Origin: Mesorhizobium tianshanense
Lineage (GTDB): Bacteria > Pseudomonadota > Alphaproteobacteria > Rhizobiales > Rhizobiaceae
Length of the DNA: 64,000 nucleotides
Reading direction: 5' to 3'
Assembly (NCBI RefSeq): GCF_007830515.1
Contig: NZ_VLKT01000036.1
Coordinates: 1 to 64,000 of the forward strand
Position numbers and translations under genes: made by a program. Position 1 is the stretch's first letter. Every line of letters begins with the position of its first letter. Below are positions 8,486 through 16,675 of the stretch, one piece after another. The notes beneath the pieces are model-generated. The model made no database searches. It was not told the DNA's origin and saw only the letters and a list, made by a program, of their open reading frames with translations.

Positions 8486-8994
8486 TCACCATAATGCTTT
8501 ATCTGTTCGCCTTCCTATCGATGATGCTCAGCGGCGCGATCTTCGGCTTTTTCTATGCCTGGGTGTGCTCAACCATGTGGGGGCTCGATGCAGCCGATCC
8601 GGCAGTCGCGATCCAGGCCATGCAGGCAATGAATGCGTCCGTGCGCAATGCTGTCTTCGCGCCGGCCTTCTTCGGCACGCCGGTCGTATTGCTGGTCACT
8701 GCCGCCCTTGCCTATGCCAGCAGGTTAAGAAAAGCCGCTATGGCCTTCGCCGCGGCCGGCCTGATCTATCTGCTGGGCGGCTTGATTCTCACAATGACCG
8801 TCAACGTCCCGGTGAACGAAGCATTGGCTGCCATCAGCGCTCCCGAGAGCACTGCCGAGGCCCAACGCATCTGGGAGGACTACTCGCGGCCCTGGCAAAT
8901 CTGGAACACGGTCCGTACATGCTTCAGCGGCGTTACGTTGGCGCTGACCGGCTTTGCGATCTTCGCGTTGAATGAAAGACTTCGCTCAACCTAA
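8482..8994 (+). CDS. DUF1772 (anthrone-oxygenase-like) membrane protein
   Basis: A 170-residue protein with four hydrophobic segments (about 3-28, 55-75, 85-108 and 140-160) and the layout of DUF1772 proteins: a small first loop, the motif TMTVNVPVNEAL after helix three, and WxxYSRPWQIWNTVRT before helix four. GTG start overlapping the TetR stop. The family includes fungal anthrone oxygenases, but most bacterial members have no known reaction; they often sit beside TetR repressors as here. Confidence 0.8.
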   Translation: MITIMLYLFAFLSMMLSGAIFGFFYAWVCSTMWGLDAADPAVAIQAMQAMNASVRNAVFAPAFFGTPVVLLVTAALAYASRLRKAAMAFAAAGLIYLLGGLILTMTVNVPVNEALAAISAPESTAEAQRIWEDYSRPWQIWNTVRTCFSGVTLALTGFAIFALNERLRST

Positions 8995-9029
8995 CCAGCA
9001 TGCTCCTAACGTCATCACGACGAAGGAGC

Positions 9030-9390
9030 ATGAAAATGGCTGAGCAATCAACACGCGCGGATGCTTTGCGAAAGACGTCGAAGGAAATGGTCGATCCTGG
9101 CCGCTAGTCGCGGAGTTCTTGGACTATTTGCGCAAGGCCGGCATAGCGCCGGGATATCTTCAGGAGTTCCCCGGACCTGTAAAGCACTTGCTTGTCTGGC
9201 TGGACAGGAACCGCATAGGGATCGACGCGGTCGACGGCGATGTGGTACGCCGGTTCCTGACACATAGCTGCGATTGTCCGCGACCAGCCGGCTGTCATCG
9301 TCTTTCCCGGCTCGGGCATCACCGAAAACCTCGCCGACAAGGCTCGCCGCCTCGGACCCCGTCTGGCACTTCACCGAGAGCGGCGCGTGA
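9030..9390 (+). pseudogene. Deletion scar: integrase N-terminus fused to a DUF2493 C-terminus
   Basis: ATG 9030 (AAGGAG just upstream) reads MKMAEQSTRADAL and stops at about 9105; in another frame the text continues WPLVAEFLDYLRKAG, then GPVKHLLVWL and VRRFLTHSCDCPRP, the N-terminal (core-binding) domain of a tyrosine recombinase. At about 9276-9290 it switches to VIVFPGSGITENLADKARRLG, the C-terminal nucleotide-binding signature of DUF2493 (SLOG-type) proteins, with another frameshift before the final WHFTESGA and stop. No catalytic part of the integrase remains. A remnant of two genes joined by a deletion. Confidence 0.6.
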
Positions 9391-9404
9391 GCGCCACTTC
9401 AATC

Positions 9405-9431
9405 GCGACGCGCCGATCCTCGGCGCGTCGC
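9405..9431. repeat. Perfect 12 bp hairpin
   Basis: GCGACGCGCCGA and its exact complement are separated by TCC. It lies between the deletion scar and the 3' end of the LysR gene (stop at 9475). No run of T follows on either strand, so it is not a classical intrinsic terminator, although it could still end transcripts from either side. Confidence 0.6.
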
Positions 9432-9474
9432 ACCACCCCGCAGGCTGTGCGAAAACCCAAACGGATTTGAAAGA

Positions 9475-10380
9475 TCAGAGGGACTTCAGCCTCTCTCTCA
9501 GGCGACCCGCCGCAAAATCCAGGAAGACCCGCATCTTCAAGGGCAGCGCGCCACGCCCAGCGTGAATCAGGTGAACCGGAAGCGGCTCCAGCTCGAAGTC
9601 CGCCAGAATGATCCGCAACGATCCGTCGCGTAGGGCATCGGCGCATTGGTAATGGAGCACACGGGTTACGCCGACACCTTGAGCCGCAGCCCAGACGGCC
9701 GCCTCAGCGGTGGAAACGGAGAGGCGCGGCCGGATCGGTACATCGATGCTTCCCTTGGCCTCCTTCGGCCGGAATGACCAGGCCGAGTTCGGCGACAGAA
9801 AGTCGAAATTCACGCACGGCAATGCGCCCAGACCATCCGGCTTCTTGGGCATGCCGTGCCCCGCGAGAAGTTTCGGACTGGCGCATACGACCGTCCGCAT
9901 TGATCCGACACGCGTTGCGATCATGGTGCTATCCGGCAGTGGACCGATCCGCACCGCCATATCGACGTGGTCCTCGATCAGGTGGAGATTGCGGTCCGAG
10001 AGCAACAGCCGAACATTGATCTCCGGATAAGCGCCCAGGAACTCGGTGACGACGGGCAGGATGTGCAGACGCCCGAAGAAAACAGGGGCGGTCAGGATTA
10101 GCTCGCCACGGGGGACATGAAACTCGCCAGCGGCGACCCGCTCGGTCTCGTCGATCTCATCAAGGATGCGCCGGGCCGAAGCCACGTAAGTACCGCCGGC
10201 TTCTGTTAGCGCAACCTTACGAGTCGTGCGGACTAAAAGCTTGGTCCCGAGGTGGGTCTCAAGCTCGTTCACCTTGCGGCTCACGGTTGCCAGCGGCACC
10301 CCCAGGTCTCGGCTAGCAGCCGAAAAGCTCCCTTTGGCAACAACCCTCAGGAGGATCGTCATCGCTTCGAGGCGGTCCAT
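9475..10380 (-). CDS. LysR-family transcriptional regulator
   Basis: A 301-residue protein from ATG 10380 (MDRLEAMTILLRVV) with the LysR HTH (GSFSAASRDLGVPLATVSRKVNELE) at residues 16-45 and the CrgA/PA2206-like effector domain (about 90-290, with VDMAVRIGPLPDS). The same frame is open much further upstream (to 11094), but that part is antisense to the AhpD-like gene and is not coding. Divergent from the AhpD-like gene at 10501, with an inverted repeat 16 bases before its own start. Probably regulates the redox-related genes to its right. Confidence 0.87.
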   Translation of the reverse strand: MDRLEAMTILLRVVAKGSFSAASRDLGVPLATVSRKVNELETHLGTKLLVRTTRKVALTEAGGTYVASARRILDEIDETERVAAGEFHVPRGELILTAPVFFGRLHILPVVTEFLGAYPEINVRLLLSDRNLHLIEDHVDMAVRIGPLPDSTMIATRVGSMRTVVCASPKLLAGHGMPKKPDGLGALPCVNFDFLSPNSAWSFRPKEAKGSIDVPIRPRLSVSTAEAAVWAAAQGVGVTRVLHYQCADALRDGSLRIILADFELEPLPVHLIHAGRGALPLKMRVFLDFAAGRLRERLKSL

Positions 10381-10395
10381 AATTATTCCACCCAG

Positions 10396-10412
10396 TGAGA
10401 ACAGTATTCTCA
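10396..10412. promoter_or_regulatory. Putative LysR-type operator
   Basis: TGAGAA (10396-10401) and TTCTCA (10407-10412) are perfect arms around CAGTA, a T-N11-A-like palindrome in the intergenic space between the divergent LysR and AhpD-like genes. Binding by that LysR protein is inferred from position. Confidence 0.5.
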
Positions 10413-10500
10413 AAACTAGCTGATTATCCTTCCTGGTGGAACTGGCTAATCCGGGCCGTGAGAGCTGATCGTCGGCTCCCAACCTGAAATGGAGAAAGCC

Positions 10501-11046
10501 ATGTCCCGTCTTTCCATCCCCGCACGCGGCGACGTTCCCGAGGCCTCCAAGCCAATCCTGGATGCCGTGCACAAGCAGCTTGGCGTCGTCCCCAACCTGT
10601 TCCGTCTGATCGGCAGCAGCCCCGCCGTGCTCACCGCCTTCACCAGCTTTCAGGGCGCCCTCTCGAAGACCCTCGACGTGAAGACCCGCGAGCGGATCGC
10701 GCTGGCCGTCGCCCAGGTCAACGGCTGCGACTATTGCCTCTCGGCGCACAGCTATCTCGGCCTGAACCTGGCGAAGATCAGCCCGGAGGAAATCGCGCTG
10801 AACCGCAAGGGCGCGTCGGGCGACGCCAAAGCAAACGCCGCCGTCCAGTTCGCCGTCAAGGTGGCGAAGGAGCGCGGCCACGTCAGCGATGCCGACATCA
10901 AGGCGGTCCGCGATGCCGGTTTCACTGACGCCCAGGTCGTGGAGATCGTCGGCCTCGTCGCCGAAAACAGCTTCACGAACTACCTCAACGTGGTCGCGCA
11001 GACGGAAATCGACTTCCCCGTCGTGCACGCTGCCGAAGCCGCGTGA
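10501..11046 (+). CDS. AhpD-like/carboxymuconolactone decarboxylase-family peroxidase-related protein
   Basis: From the ATG at 10501 (GGAGAAA upstream) a 181-residue protein with the CMD/AhpD core: KTRERIALAVAQVNGCDYCLSAH, giving a CxxC pair at Cys76/Cys79 and a His at 83. These are the residues used for thiol-dependent peroxide reduction or disulfide relay in AhpD-like proteins. Residues 85-175 form the second helical half. First gene of a rightward run with the PPOX-like and DUF1348 genes and divergent from a LysR regulator, which suggests an oxidative- or electrophile-stress unit. The exact reductant and substrate are unknown. Confidence 0.85.
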   Translation: MSRLSIPARGDVPEASKPILDAVHKQLGVVPNLFRLIGSSPAVLTAFTSFQGALSKTLDVKTRERIALAVAQVNGCDYCLSAHSYLGLNLAKISPEEIALNRKGASGDAKANAAVQFAVKVAKERGHVSDADIKAVRDAGFTDAQVVEIVGLVAENSFTNYLNVVAQTEIDFPVVHAAEAA

Positions 11047-11111
11047 CGCCAAGCGGGCCGGGGCAGCGCAGACCCCGGCCCGCTTCCTTTCCATCAGCGG
11101 AGGCCCGTCAT

Positions 11112-11744
11112 ATGTCCTATGGTTTTCTCGATATCGCCGTGACGCCCAGCGTCCGGTCCGTGCAGGCCAAGATGGGCGCCGATCACATCTCGCAGGACTT
11201 CAAGGGCCACCGCGATTTCGATCGATTCACCGACAACGAAGCCGCATTCATTGCCGATCGTGACAGCTTCTACATGGCGACGGTTTCGGAGACGGGCTGG
11301 CCCTACGTTCAGCATCGAGGCGGCCCGCGCGGCTTCCTCAAGCTGGTCGATGATCGCACGCTTGCCTTTGCCGACTATCGCGGCAACCGGCAATACATCA
11401 GCACCGGCAATCTCGCCGCTGACGATCGGGCTTGCCTGTTCCTGATGGACTATGCCCGCCGCGCGCGGCTCAAGATTTACGTCCATGTCGAAACCCTGGC
11501 GCTCGATGCCCTCCCGGCGCTGACCGAACTCGTCACCGTGCCCGACTACCGAGCGAAGCTCGAACGCATCTTCCGGCTGCGCCTCGAAACCTTCGACTGG
11601 AATTGCCCGCAGCACATCACGCCGCGCTTCACCGAGCAGGAAGTCAGCAAGGCGGTCCGTCCGCTTCGCGATCGGCTAGCCCAGCTCGAAGCCGAAAATG
11701 CCGAGCTACGCGCTCGCCTTGCCAACAACGGAGATTCCCCATGA
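11112..11744 (+). CDS. Pyridoxamine 5'-phosphate oxidase-family FMN-binding protein
   Basis: ATG 11112 with GGAGG about 9 bases upstream gives 210 residues. The split-barrel flavin domain is visible in DSFYMATVSETGWPYVQHRGG, then TLAFADYRGNRQYISTGNL and ARLKIYVHVE. The C-terminal 35 residues (RPLRDRLAQLEAENAELRARL) form a short coiled coil that may mediate dimers. The stop overlaps the start of the DUF1348 gene (ATGA), so they are translationally coupled. Likely a flavin reductase or oxidase; the substrate cannot be deduced. Confidence 0.82.
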   Translation: MSYGFLDIAVTPSVRSVQAKMGADHISQDFKGHRDFDRFTDNEAAFIADRDSFYMATVSETGWPYVQHRGGPRGFLKLVDDRTLAFADYRGNRQYISTGNLAADDRACLFLMDYARRARLKIYVHVETLALDALPALTELVTVPDYRAKLERIFRLRLETFDWNCPQHITPRFTEQEVSKAVRPLRDRLAQLEAENAELRARLANNGDSP

Positions 11745-12210
11745 GCACTCAGCGTCCGCCCTTGCCCCCCTTCACTGTGCAAACCGCGCTCGAAAAGGCC
11801 CGCCTCGCCGAGGATGGATGGAACAGCCGCGATCCTGAAAGGTCGCGCTCGCCTACACCGTCGATAGCTACTGGCGAAACCGTGCCGAGTTCGTGCAGGG
11901 GCGCGAAGCGATCGTCGGCTTTCTGGCGCGCAAGTGGCAGCGCGAGCTGGATTATCGGCTCATCAAGGAGCTGTGGGGTTTCCGCGAGGACCGCATGGCC
12001 GTCCGCTTTGCCTATGAGTGGCACGACGACAGCGGCAACTGGTTCCGCTCCTACGGCAATGAGAATTGGGAGTTTGGCGAGGACGGCCTGATGCGCCGCC
12101 GTTTCGCCTGCATCAATGATGCGCCAATCCGTGAGGGCGACCGCAAGTTTCATTGGCCGCTAGGGCGGCGGCCGGACAACCACCCATCGCTGAGCGAGCT
12201 CGGGCTGTAA
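11741..12210 (+). pseudogene. DUF1348 (NTF2/SnoaL-like) protein, frameshifted
   Basis: The first frame reads MSTQRPPLPPF then EDGWNSRDPER and is lost near 11845. Homology resumes one frame over (ALAYTVDSYWRNRAEF, then GREAIVGFLARKWQRELDY, WHDDSGNWFRSYGNENWEF and PLGRRPDNHPSLSELGL) and runs to the stop at 12210. The intact protein would be about 155 residues, the normal size of this NTF2-like family, whose function is unknown. Restoring a single G in the short run at about 11841 repairs the frame, so either a real 1 bp deletion or a homopolymer error in the assembly. Confidence 0.8.
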
Positions 12211-12382
12211 GCAAATTGGGCAGATCGCATCGCTTCCGCGTGTGCCGCTTACGAACCGCCCGCGATCGCGCGCGCGTAGCGCTCCTCCTGAGCAGAGCCG
12301 AACAATCTATGCAGATCTAAACACGGCGAGACTTTGACGAACGAGTAATAATCACCTAGGGGATGCTGAGCTGCATTTCCGC

Positions 12383-12919
12383 CTACGATCCCTTTCCCGC
12401 ACTCTTTTTTGCGTAGTTTCGAGACGCTTTGGCGCGATTGCCGCAGGTCTCCATTATGCACCATTTCCGCCGCGCGTCCTTCGTCTCGTCCAGGAACATC
12501 CAGCCGCAGCCCGCGCCGGGGCAGGTCTTGACGCGCGCCAGCTCCTTCGGGTCGCTCAGAATGGACAGGGCCGACACGGTGATAAGGCTGAGGACGGGCT
12601 GCCGGGCCAGATTGGTGATCGGGCTGTCCGGGCCGATCTGAATCTCGCGCAAACACGCTTGGAGGTCCGACGCGGTCGACCCGATTTCTCCTCGAAAGAT
12701 GCCGCGCAACCGCGTGCGGAAGTCATGGATCATGTCGATTGATCCGGGGCGGGCGGCATCTGGCAGACCGGCGGCCTGCAACCAGATGTCCAGATCCGCA
12801 AGGCTTTCAATCTTCTCGTGCACGACGGAGCCGTCAGACGCCCAATTGGCCGTATTGAGGAAGTCGAGGGCCAGTCGCCCGCCTATCAGTCGGAGCGGAT
12901 GAGTGTTGCTGTAGGTCAT
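12383..12919 (-). CDS. CGNR zinc-finger transcriptional regulator
   Basis: A 178-residue protein. The N-terminal half (GGRLALDFLNTANW) is the ABATE-type ligand-binding domain; the C-terminus carries the CGNR finger: CPGAGCGWMFLDETK followed by KWCIMETCGNRAKA, with four metal-binding cysteines and the signature CGNR. These proteins are DNA-binding regulators. It is divergent from azlC, and two copies of a TCTAACC/GGTTAGA palindrome lie between the genes, so it most likely represses azlCD and itself. The 172 bp between its stop and the DUF1348 remnant hold nothing I can identify. Confidence 0.85.
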   Translation of the reverse strand: MTYSNTHPLRLIGGRLALDFLNTANWASDGSVVHEKIESLADLDIWLQAAGLPDAARPGSIDMIHDFRTRLRGIFRGEIGSTASDLQACLREIQIGPDSPITNLARQPVLSLITVSALSILSDPKELARVKTCPGAGCGWMFLDETKDARRKWCIMETCGNRAKASRNYAKKSAGKGS

Positions 12920-12927
12920 GAGCCATT

Positions 12928-12989
12928 TCTAACCTGTGGTGGGGTTGACATGCAACCCGTGCTGCTGTCTAACCAGTAGCATGGTTAGA
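12928..12989 (+). promoter_or_regulatory. azlC promoter with two operator palindromes; probable leaderless start
   Basis: Operator 1 (12928-12948) reads TCTAACC-N7-GGGTTGA and operator 2 (12968-12989) TCTAACC-N8-GGTTAGA; operator 2 extends to a perfect 9+9 palindrome at 12967-12990. A -35 TTGACA (12945-12950) and a -10-like TCTAAC (12968-12973) are 17 bases apart, placing the transcription start at about 12980, practically on the azlC ATG (12981). No Shine-Dalgarno sequence precedes that ATG. The operators cover the -35 and -10 and are 40 bp (about four helical turns) apart. Confidence 0.6.
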
Positions 12990-13706
12990 CAGACGGCACA
13001 TTCGCAACGGCCCGCCGGCACCCAGACGGTGCTGACCCTGGGCGGCACCTGGCGCGGTATCCACCGCCTTTTTCCGATTGCCATCTTCCTCATCCCGTTC
13101 GGCATTGCCTTCGGCGTTGCCGCTACCGAACATGGGATGTCGGTATACCAGTCCATCGCTATGAGCGCGTTGGTCTTTTCTGGCGCTGCCCAGTTTGTCT
13201 CACTTGATTTCTTGCGAGCCCCCGTTGCCTTTGGTTCGCTCGCGCTGATCATGCTCGCCATCAACGCGCGGTTCATCATCATGGGGGCGGCCCTTTCGCC
13301 CTGGGTCAACGCCCTTCCGATCACGAAGAGGATGCTCGTCCTTAGCTATCTCACCAATCCCAACTTTGCCGACAGCCAACGGGCGTTCAAATCAGGAGAG
13401 CGGGATGTCGGCATCCTTCTCGGAGGCGGGCTGGTCCTATGGGCGAATTGGGTCATCGGAACCACACTTGGAGCCGTCGCCGGATCAATGATCGGAAACC
13501 CCAAGACCTTTGGTCTGGACGTCGTGATGGACTGCTTCCTTGCAACGGTCTTGATGGGCGAGATGGACAACAGGACGGCCATTATTCCCGCCATCGTCGC
13601 GTCCGTGATCGCGCTTCTCACGGGTGGCTGGCTGCCAACAGGATGGAACGTCATTCTGGCTGCGATCATCGGTGGTATTGCGGGGGAAATGTTCCGTGCC
13701 AAATGA
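12981..13706 (+). CDS. azlC: AzlC-family branched-chain amino acid exporter, large subunit
   Basis: A 241-residue inner-membrane protein with the AzlC pattern: LFPIAIFLIPFGIAFGVAATEHG, then MSALVFSGAAQFVSLDFL and the AINARFIIMGAALSPW segment, in about seven to eight hydrophobic stretches. ATG 12981 is chosen because upstream in-frame codons lie in the promoter and operators. It overlaps azlD by 11 bases. AzlC and AzlD form an exporter of branched-chain amino acids or related compounds in characterised members; here the substrate is inferred only. Confidence 0.85.
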   Translation: MVRQTAHSQRPAGTQTVLTLGGTWRGIHRLFPIAIFLIPFGIAFGVAATEHGMSVYQSIAMSALVFSGAAQFVSLDFLRAPVAFGSLALIMLAINARFIIMGAALSPWVNALPITKRMLVLSYLTNPNFADSQRAFKSGERDVGILLGGGLVLWANWVIGTTLGAVAGSMIGNPKTFGLDVVMDCFLATVLMGEMDNRTAIIPAIVASVIALLTGGWLPTGWNVILAAIIGGIAGEMFRAK

Positions 13707-14004
13707 TTTGTCCACCTGGGCCGCAATCGCGCTGATCGCGGGCGTCACGCTCGCCACTCGGTTGGCTGGTTCCGTCTTGATGAGCAGGGTCGAGCCATCC
13801 CCTAAAATCGAACGTTTTCTCGACGGGCTTTCCGTATCCGTCATCGCAGCGCTCGTCGCCTCGTTTCTTGCGCAAAATGGCTTCAGGGAAGCGATCTCGG
13901 TTGGTCTTGCGTCCTTGGTCATGCTGCGGTCGAAGAACGCGGTCTGGGCGATGGTGACCGGTATGGCGATCGCCGCGGCATGGTCTGTTGCCCTTCACGC
14001 GTAA
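13696..14004 (+). CDS. azlD: AzlD-family transporter small subunit
   Basis: A GTG start at 13696 (VPNDLSTWAAIALIAG) gives 102 residues with four hydrophobic helices and the ATRLAGSVLMSR segment typical of AzlD. It overlaps the azlC end, and the pair is expected to work as one complex in the inner membrane. The start is inside azlC, with GGGGGA upstream. Confidence 0.82.
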   Translation: MPNDLSTWAAIALIAGVTLATRLAGSVLMSRVEPSPKIERFLDGLSVSVIAALVASFLAQNGFREAISVGLASLVMLRSKNAVWAMVTGMAIAAAWSVALHA

Positions 14005-14150
14005 GCTCCGCGGCGATGATTGCGCTGAGCCGGGCAAGACGGCTTCCGGTGCGTATGCCCCTTCGCACGGCGGACCGCATTGGCCGCGCCCCGGCCGTTC
14101 AGATCAACGACGGCAATGTGAGCTTCCCACCGGCGAACGGTCGTTCGGTT

Positions 14151-14211
14151 TGTCGCAAAAGTCGGTCGCGGAGCGCCGCCTTTTGCGAGCGATATTTACG
14201 ACAGGTAAGGC
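14151..14211 (+). repeat. Diverged copy F of the interspersed repeat, within a gene-free stretch
   Basis: TTGTCGCAAAAGTC at 14150 onward is identical to the start of copy A over about 12 bases; further on ccgccttttgcgag and acgacaggtaag resemble the inner blocks. It replaces the missing C-terminal codons of the cold-shock gene. The rest of 14005-14276 holds no gene I can support. Confidence 0.45.
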
Positions 14212-14276
14212 ATTGATCGGACAGAGAGGGTAGAACTGCCGCAAAAATCAGGTTGGCATGAACGAAGACATCCTTC

Positions 14277-14741
14277 TCACCTATCGGGTGCAATGAAGCC
14301 GAAGCCTTTTTCGGGATTGTACCACTTGACCGTGCCCTCGCTCTCCACCTGTGCGTCCGTGCTGGCGGAATCCCCTCCAGCGCGGCGCGTATCTGCCGGC
14401 GTGTTCGCGATCTGATCGCCGATCTCCAGCACTTGCACGACCTGTTGACCTCTTGGACTTTCTTCAACCGCGACTTTGAGACGTGTTCCCTCGGAAACAG
14501 CGCCGCTTCCGGCAGCCTCCAACACTCGGATGTGCAGATAAGCCTCCGTGCCGTCCGACAGTTTGACGAAGCCAAAACCCTTGCTGGCATTGAACCACAA
14601 TATCTCGGCGTCGACAGGGTCTGCGACTACAATCGCGGGCCGCTGAAAGTAGCTTGGCTCGGAAGCCCGTTCCAAAAAGGACACCGGGGCATCGTCATGG
14701 CGATGCCGGCGTGGCTCGCGATGGTCTCGATATTTGCCCAT
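14277..14741 (-). pseudogene. Double cold-shock-domain protein, C-terminus lost
   Basis: From ATG 14741 (MGKYRDHREPRRH) the protein has a first CSD (DAEILWFNASKGFGFVKLSDG, then AYLHIRVLEA) and the start of a second (GTVKWYNPEKGFGFIAPD), both with RNP1-like KGFGF motifs that bind single-stranded nucleic acid. The frame stops at 14277; the sequence continues in the next frame as GEKDVFVHANL and then runs into repeat copy F. The second domain is therefore broken by a one-base shift at about 14280 and its end is replaced by the repeat. The first domain could still be made. Confidence 0.72.
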
Positions 14742-14891
14742 GATCGTCTCGACTGACATGGAGCGCACCCTGCGCTAGCGTCAGGATAATCTCCATCGGG
14801 CGATGCGTTTGTGTCAAATGGCCTGCGACTGAAAAAAGACGTCAACAATGCCTATATTGGCGATGAACCCAAATTCAGGAGGTCAGAGGCC

Positions 14892-15410
14892 ATGACGACC
14901 GAACGCGCTGTGCTTGCCGGCGGCTGCTTCTGGGGTATGCAGGATTTGATCCGCCTTTATCCCGGCGTGATTTCCACTCGCGTCGGCTACACCGGCGGTG
15001 AGGTGCCCAACGCCACTTATCGCAATCATGGCAGCCACGCCGAGGCGATCGAGATCGTGTTCGATCCAGACACGATCAGCTATCGCGATCTGCTGGAATT
15101 CTTCTTTCAGATCCATGATCCGACGACGCGCAACCGCCAGGGCAACGATGTCGGCGCGAGCTATCGCTCGGCGATCTTCTACGCAAATGATGAGCAGAAG
15201 CGTGTCGCGGAAGACACCATAGCCGACGTGGACGCCTCGGGCCTCTGGCCGGGCAAAGTCGTGACCGAGGTGGTGCCGGTCAGCGATTTCTGGGAAGCTG
15301 AGCCCGAGCACCAGGATTACCTCGAGCGCTATCCCAGCGGCTACACCTGTCATTTCCCGCGACCGAACTGGAAGCTTCCGACGCGGGAGGAAACTCGCCG
15401 CGCGGGGTAG
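14892..15410 (+). CDS. msrA: Peptide-methionine (S)-S-oxide reductase
   Basis: Start ATG 14892, with AGGAGGT about 9 bases upstream, gives 172 residues. The catalytic motif GGCFWG has its Cys at residue 12; GYTGGEVPNATYRNHGSHAEAI and the C-terminal GYTCHFPRPNW are also typical. MsrA repairs methionine-S-sulfoxide in proteins using thioredoxin. It is convergent with dinB, with 11 bp between the stops, and is not obviously part of an operon. Present as a single complete gene. Confidence 0.93.
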   Translation: MTTERAVLAGGCFWGMQDLIRLYPGVISTRVGYTGGEVPNATYRNHGSHAEAIEIVFDPDTISYRDLLEFFFQIHDPTTRNRQGNDVGASYRSAIFYANDEQKRVAEDTIADVDASGLWPGKVVTEVVPVSDFWEAEPEHQDYLERYPSGYTCHFPRPNWKLPTREETRRAG

Positions 15411-15421
15411 GCCGCCGCGCT

Positions 15422-16669
15422 TTACAATTCCTTCTCGGCCAGTTCGCGGAACCCGTCGGGGACCGCGCGCGGACCGTCCAGCGCTGTGGCGGCATAGCCG
15501 ACCGCGTCACGTCCAAAGCGGTCGCGAATAGTGTCGATGGCGCGGTCGGCGGTCCAGCGAGCAATGCCTTTTTTGGCGCCGGGTCTGCGCTTCTCGTCCG
15601 GAAGCCCGAGAGGCAGATCGAGCTGGATATCCGGCTGCTTTCTCAGCTGTGAAACCGATATCGCCAGCAGCGTGATCGTCTGCTCCTGCGGATGATCGGC
15701 AAGCGCTACTCGCACCAATTCCTCTGCAATTTCCGCCAGCATCATCGTCGCCGAAATCGGTGCATCCAGCGTCGTCGATCTGGTAACGGCCCGCATGTCC
15801 GCGAACCGGACTCTCACTGTGACAGTATTACCGGCGAGAGACTTCGCGCGCAGGCGCGAGGCAACGCGGTCTGCGAGATGGAGCAGCGCCGGCTTGAACA
15901 CACTTTCGACGGCCGGCTTGCGGCCAAGCGCAGACTGCGCTCCTGCCGACCGTGCACGATGTTGGGTTCGGATTTCGCGCGGATCGCGGTTCCAGGCCAG
16001 CGCCGAAAGCTTTTCGCCCACGGCCGTGCCGAGCAGGCGTTCGATGGAGTGTCCCGGCGTATTGGCCAACTGACCGATGGTGAGAATGCCCCGCTCCGTA
16101 AGTTTCGCCTTGGTGACGGGACCGACACCCCACATCAGCTCGACGGGAAGGTCGTGGAGAAATTCCAGTTCGGTCTTCGGATCGACCAGCACCATGCCAT
16201 CGGGCTTGGCAACCTGCGAAGCTATCTTGGCCAGGTGTTTTGTCCGCGCCACGCCGACCGAGATCCGCAGACCGAGCTCGGTGCGGACCCGGTGTCGGAT
16301 CGTCGCTGCAATGTCAGCCGGTGAGCCGAAGAGATGCGTGCAGCCCGCGACGTCAGCGAAAGCCTCGTCGATCGAAATCCGTTCGACGAGCGGCGTGTAG
16401 TCGCCGAGGATGGCTATCGCAGCGTCGCCGAGCCGCTGGTACTCCTGAAAGTTGCCGCCGACGAAAATCAGCTGCGGGCAGAGTTCGCGCGCCCGCCGTC
16501 CCGGCATGCCGCCGCGAACGCCGTATGCCTTGGCCTCGTAGGAGGCAGCAAGCACGACACCCCCGCCGACGGCGATCGGCTTGCCGCGCAGGGACGGGTT
16601 AAGCAGTTGCTCGACCGATGCATAGAAGGCATCCAGATCCGCATGGAGGATTGTGGCGGTCCTGCCCAT
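15422..16669 (-). CDS. dinB: DNA polymerase IV (Y-family)
   Basis: A 415-residue Y-family polymerase. The palm motifs are intact: ILHADLDAFYASVEQ and ERISIDEAFADV supply the catalytic acidic residues, and HhH segments follow (MWGVGPVTKAKL). Near the C-terminus, QLDLPLG fits a beta-clamp-binding motif. It performs translesion synthesis. Its start is 6 bases after the dnaE2 stop, so it is most likely the last gene of the SOS-controlled imuA-imuB-dnaE2-dinB operon. Confidence 0.92.
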   Translation of the reverse strand: MGRTATILHADLDAFYASVEQLLNPSLRGKPIAVGGGVVLAASYEAKAYGVRGGMPGRRARELCPQLIFVGGNFQEYQRLGDAAIAILGDYTPLVERISIDEAFADVAGCTHLFGSPADIAATIRHRVRTELGLRISVGVARTKHLAKIASQVAKPDGMVLVDPKTELEFLHDLPVELMWGVGPVTKAKLTERGILTIGQLANTPGHSIERLLGTAVGEKLSALAWNRDPREIRTQHRARSAGAQSALGRKPAVESVFKPALLHLADRVASRLRAKSLAGNTVTVRVRFADMRAVTRSTTLDAPISATMMLAEIAEELVRVALADHPQEQTITLLAISVSQLRKQPDIQLDLPLGLPDEKRRPGAKKGIARWTADRAIDTIRDRFGRDAVGYAATALDGPRAVPDGFRELAEKEL

Positions 16670-16675
16670 TCTTGC

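Noticed and set aside
9405..9431. Intrinsic terminator
   Set aside because: Perfect stem but no T-tract on either side, so it is listed only as a hairpin.
9475..11094. 539-residue leftward reading frame
   Set aside because: Only the part from 10380 is LysR. The upstream extension is antisense to the clear AhpD-like gene and has low-complexity composition.
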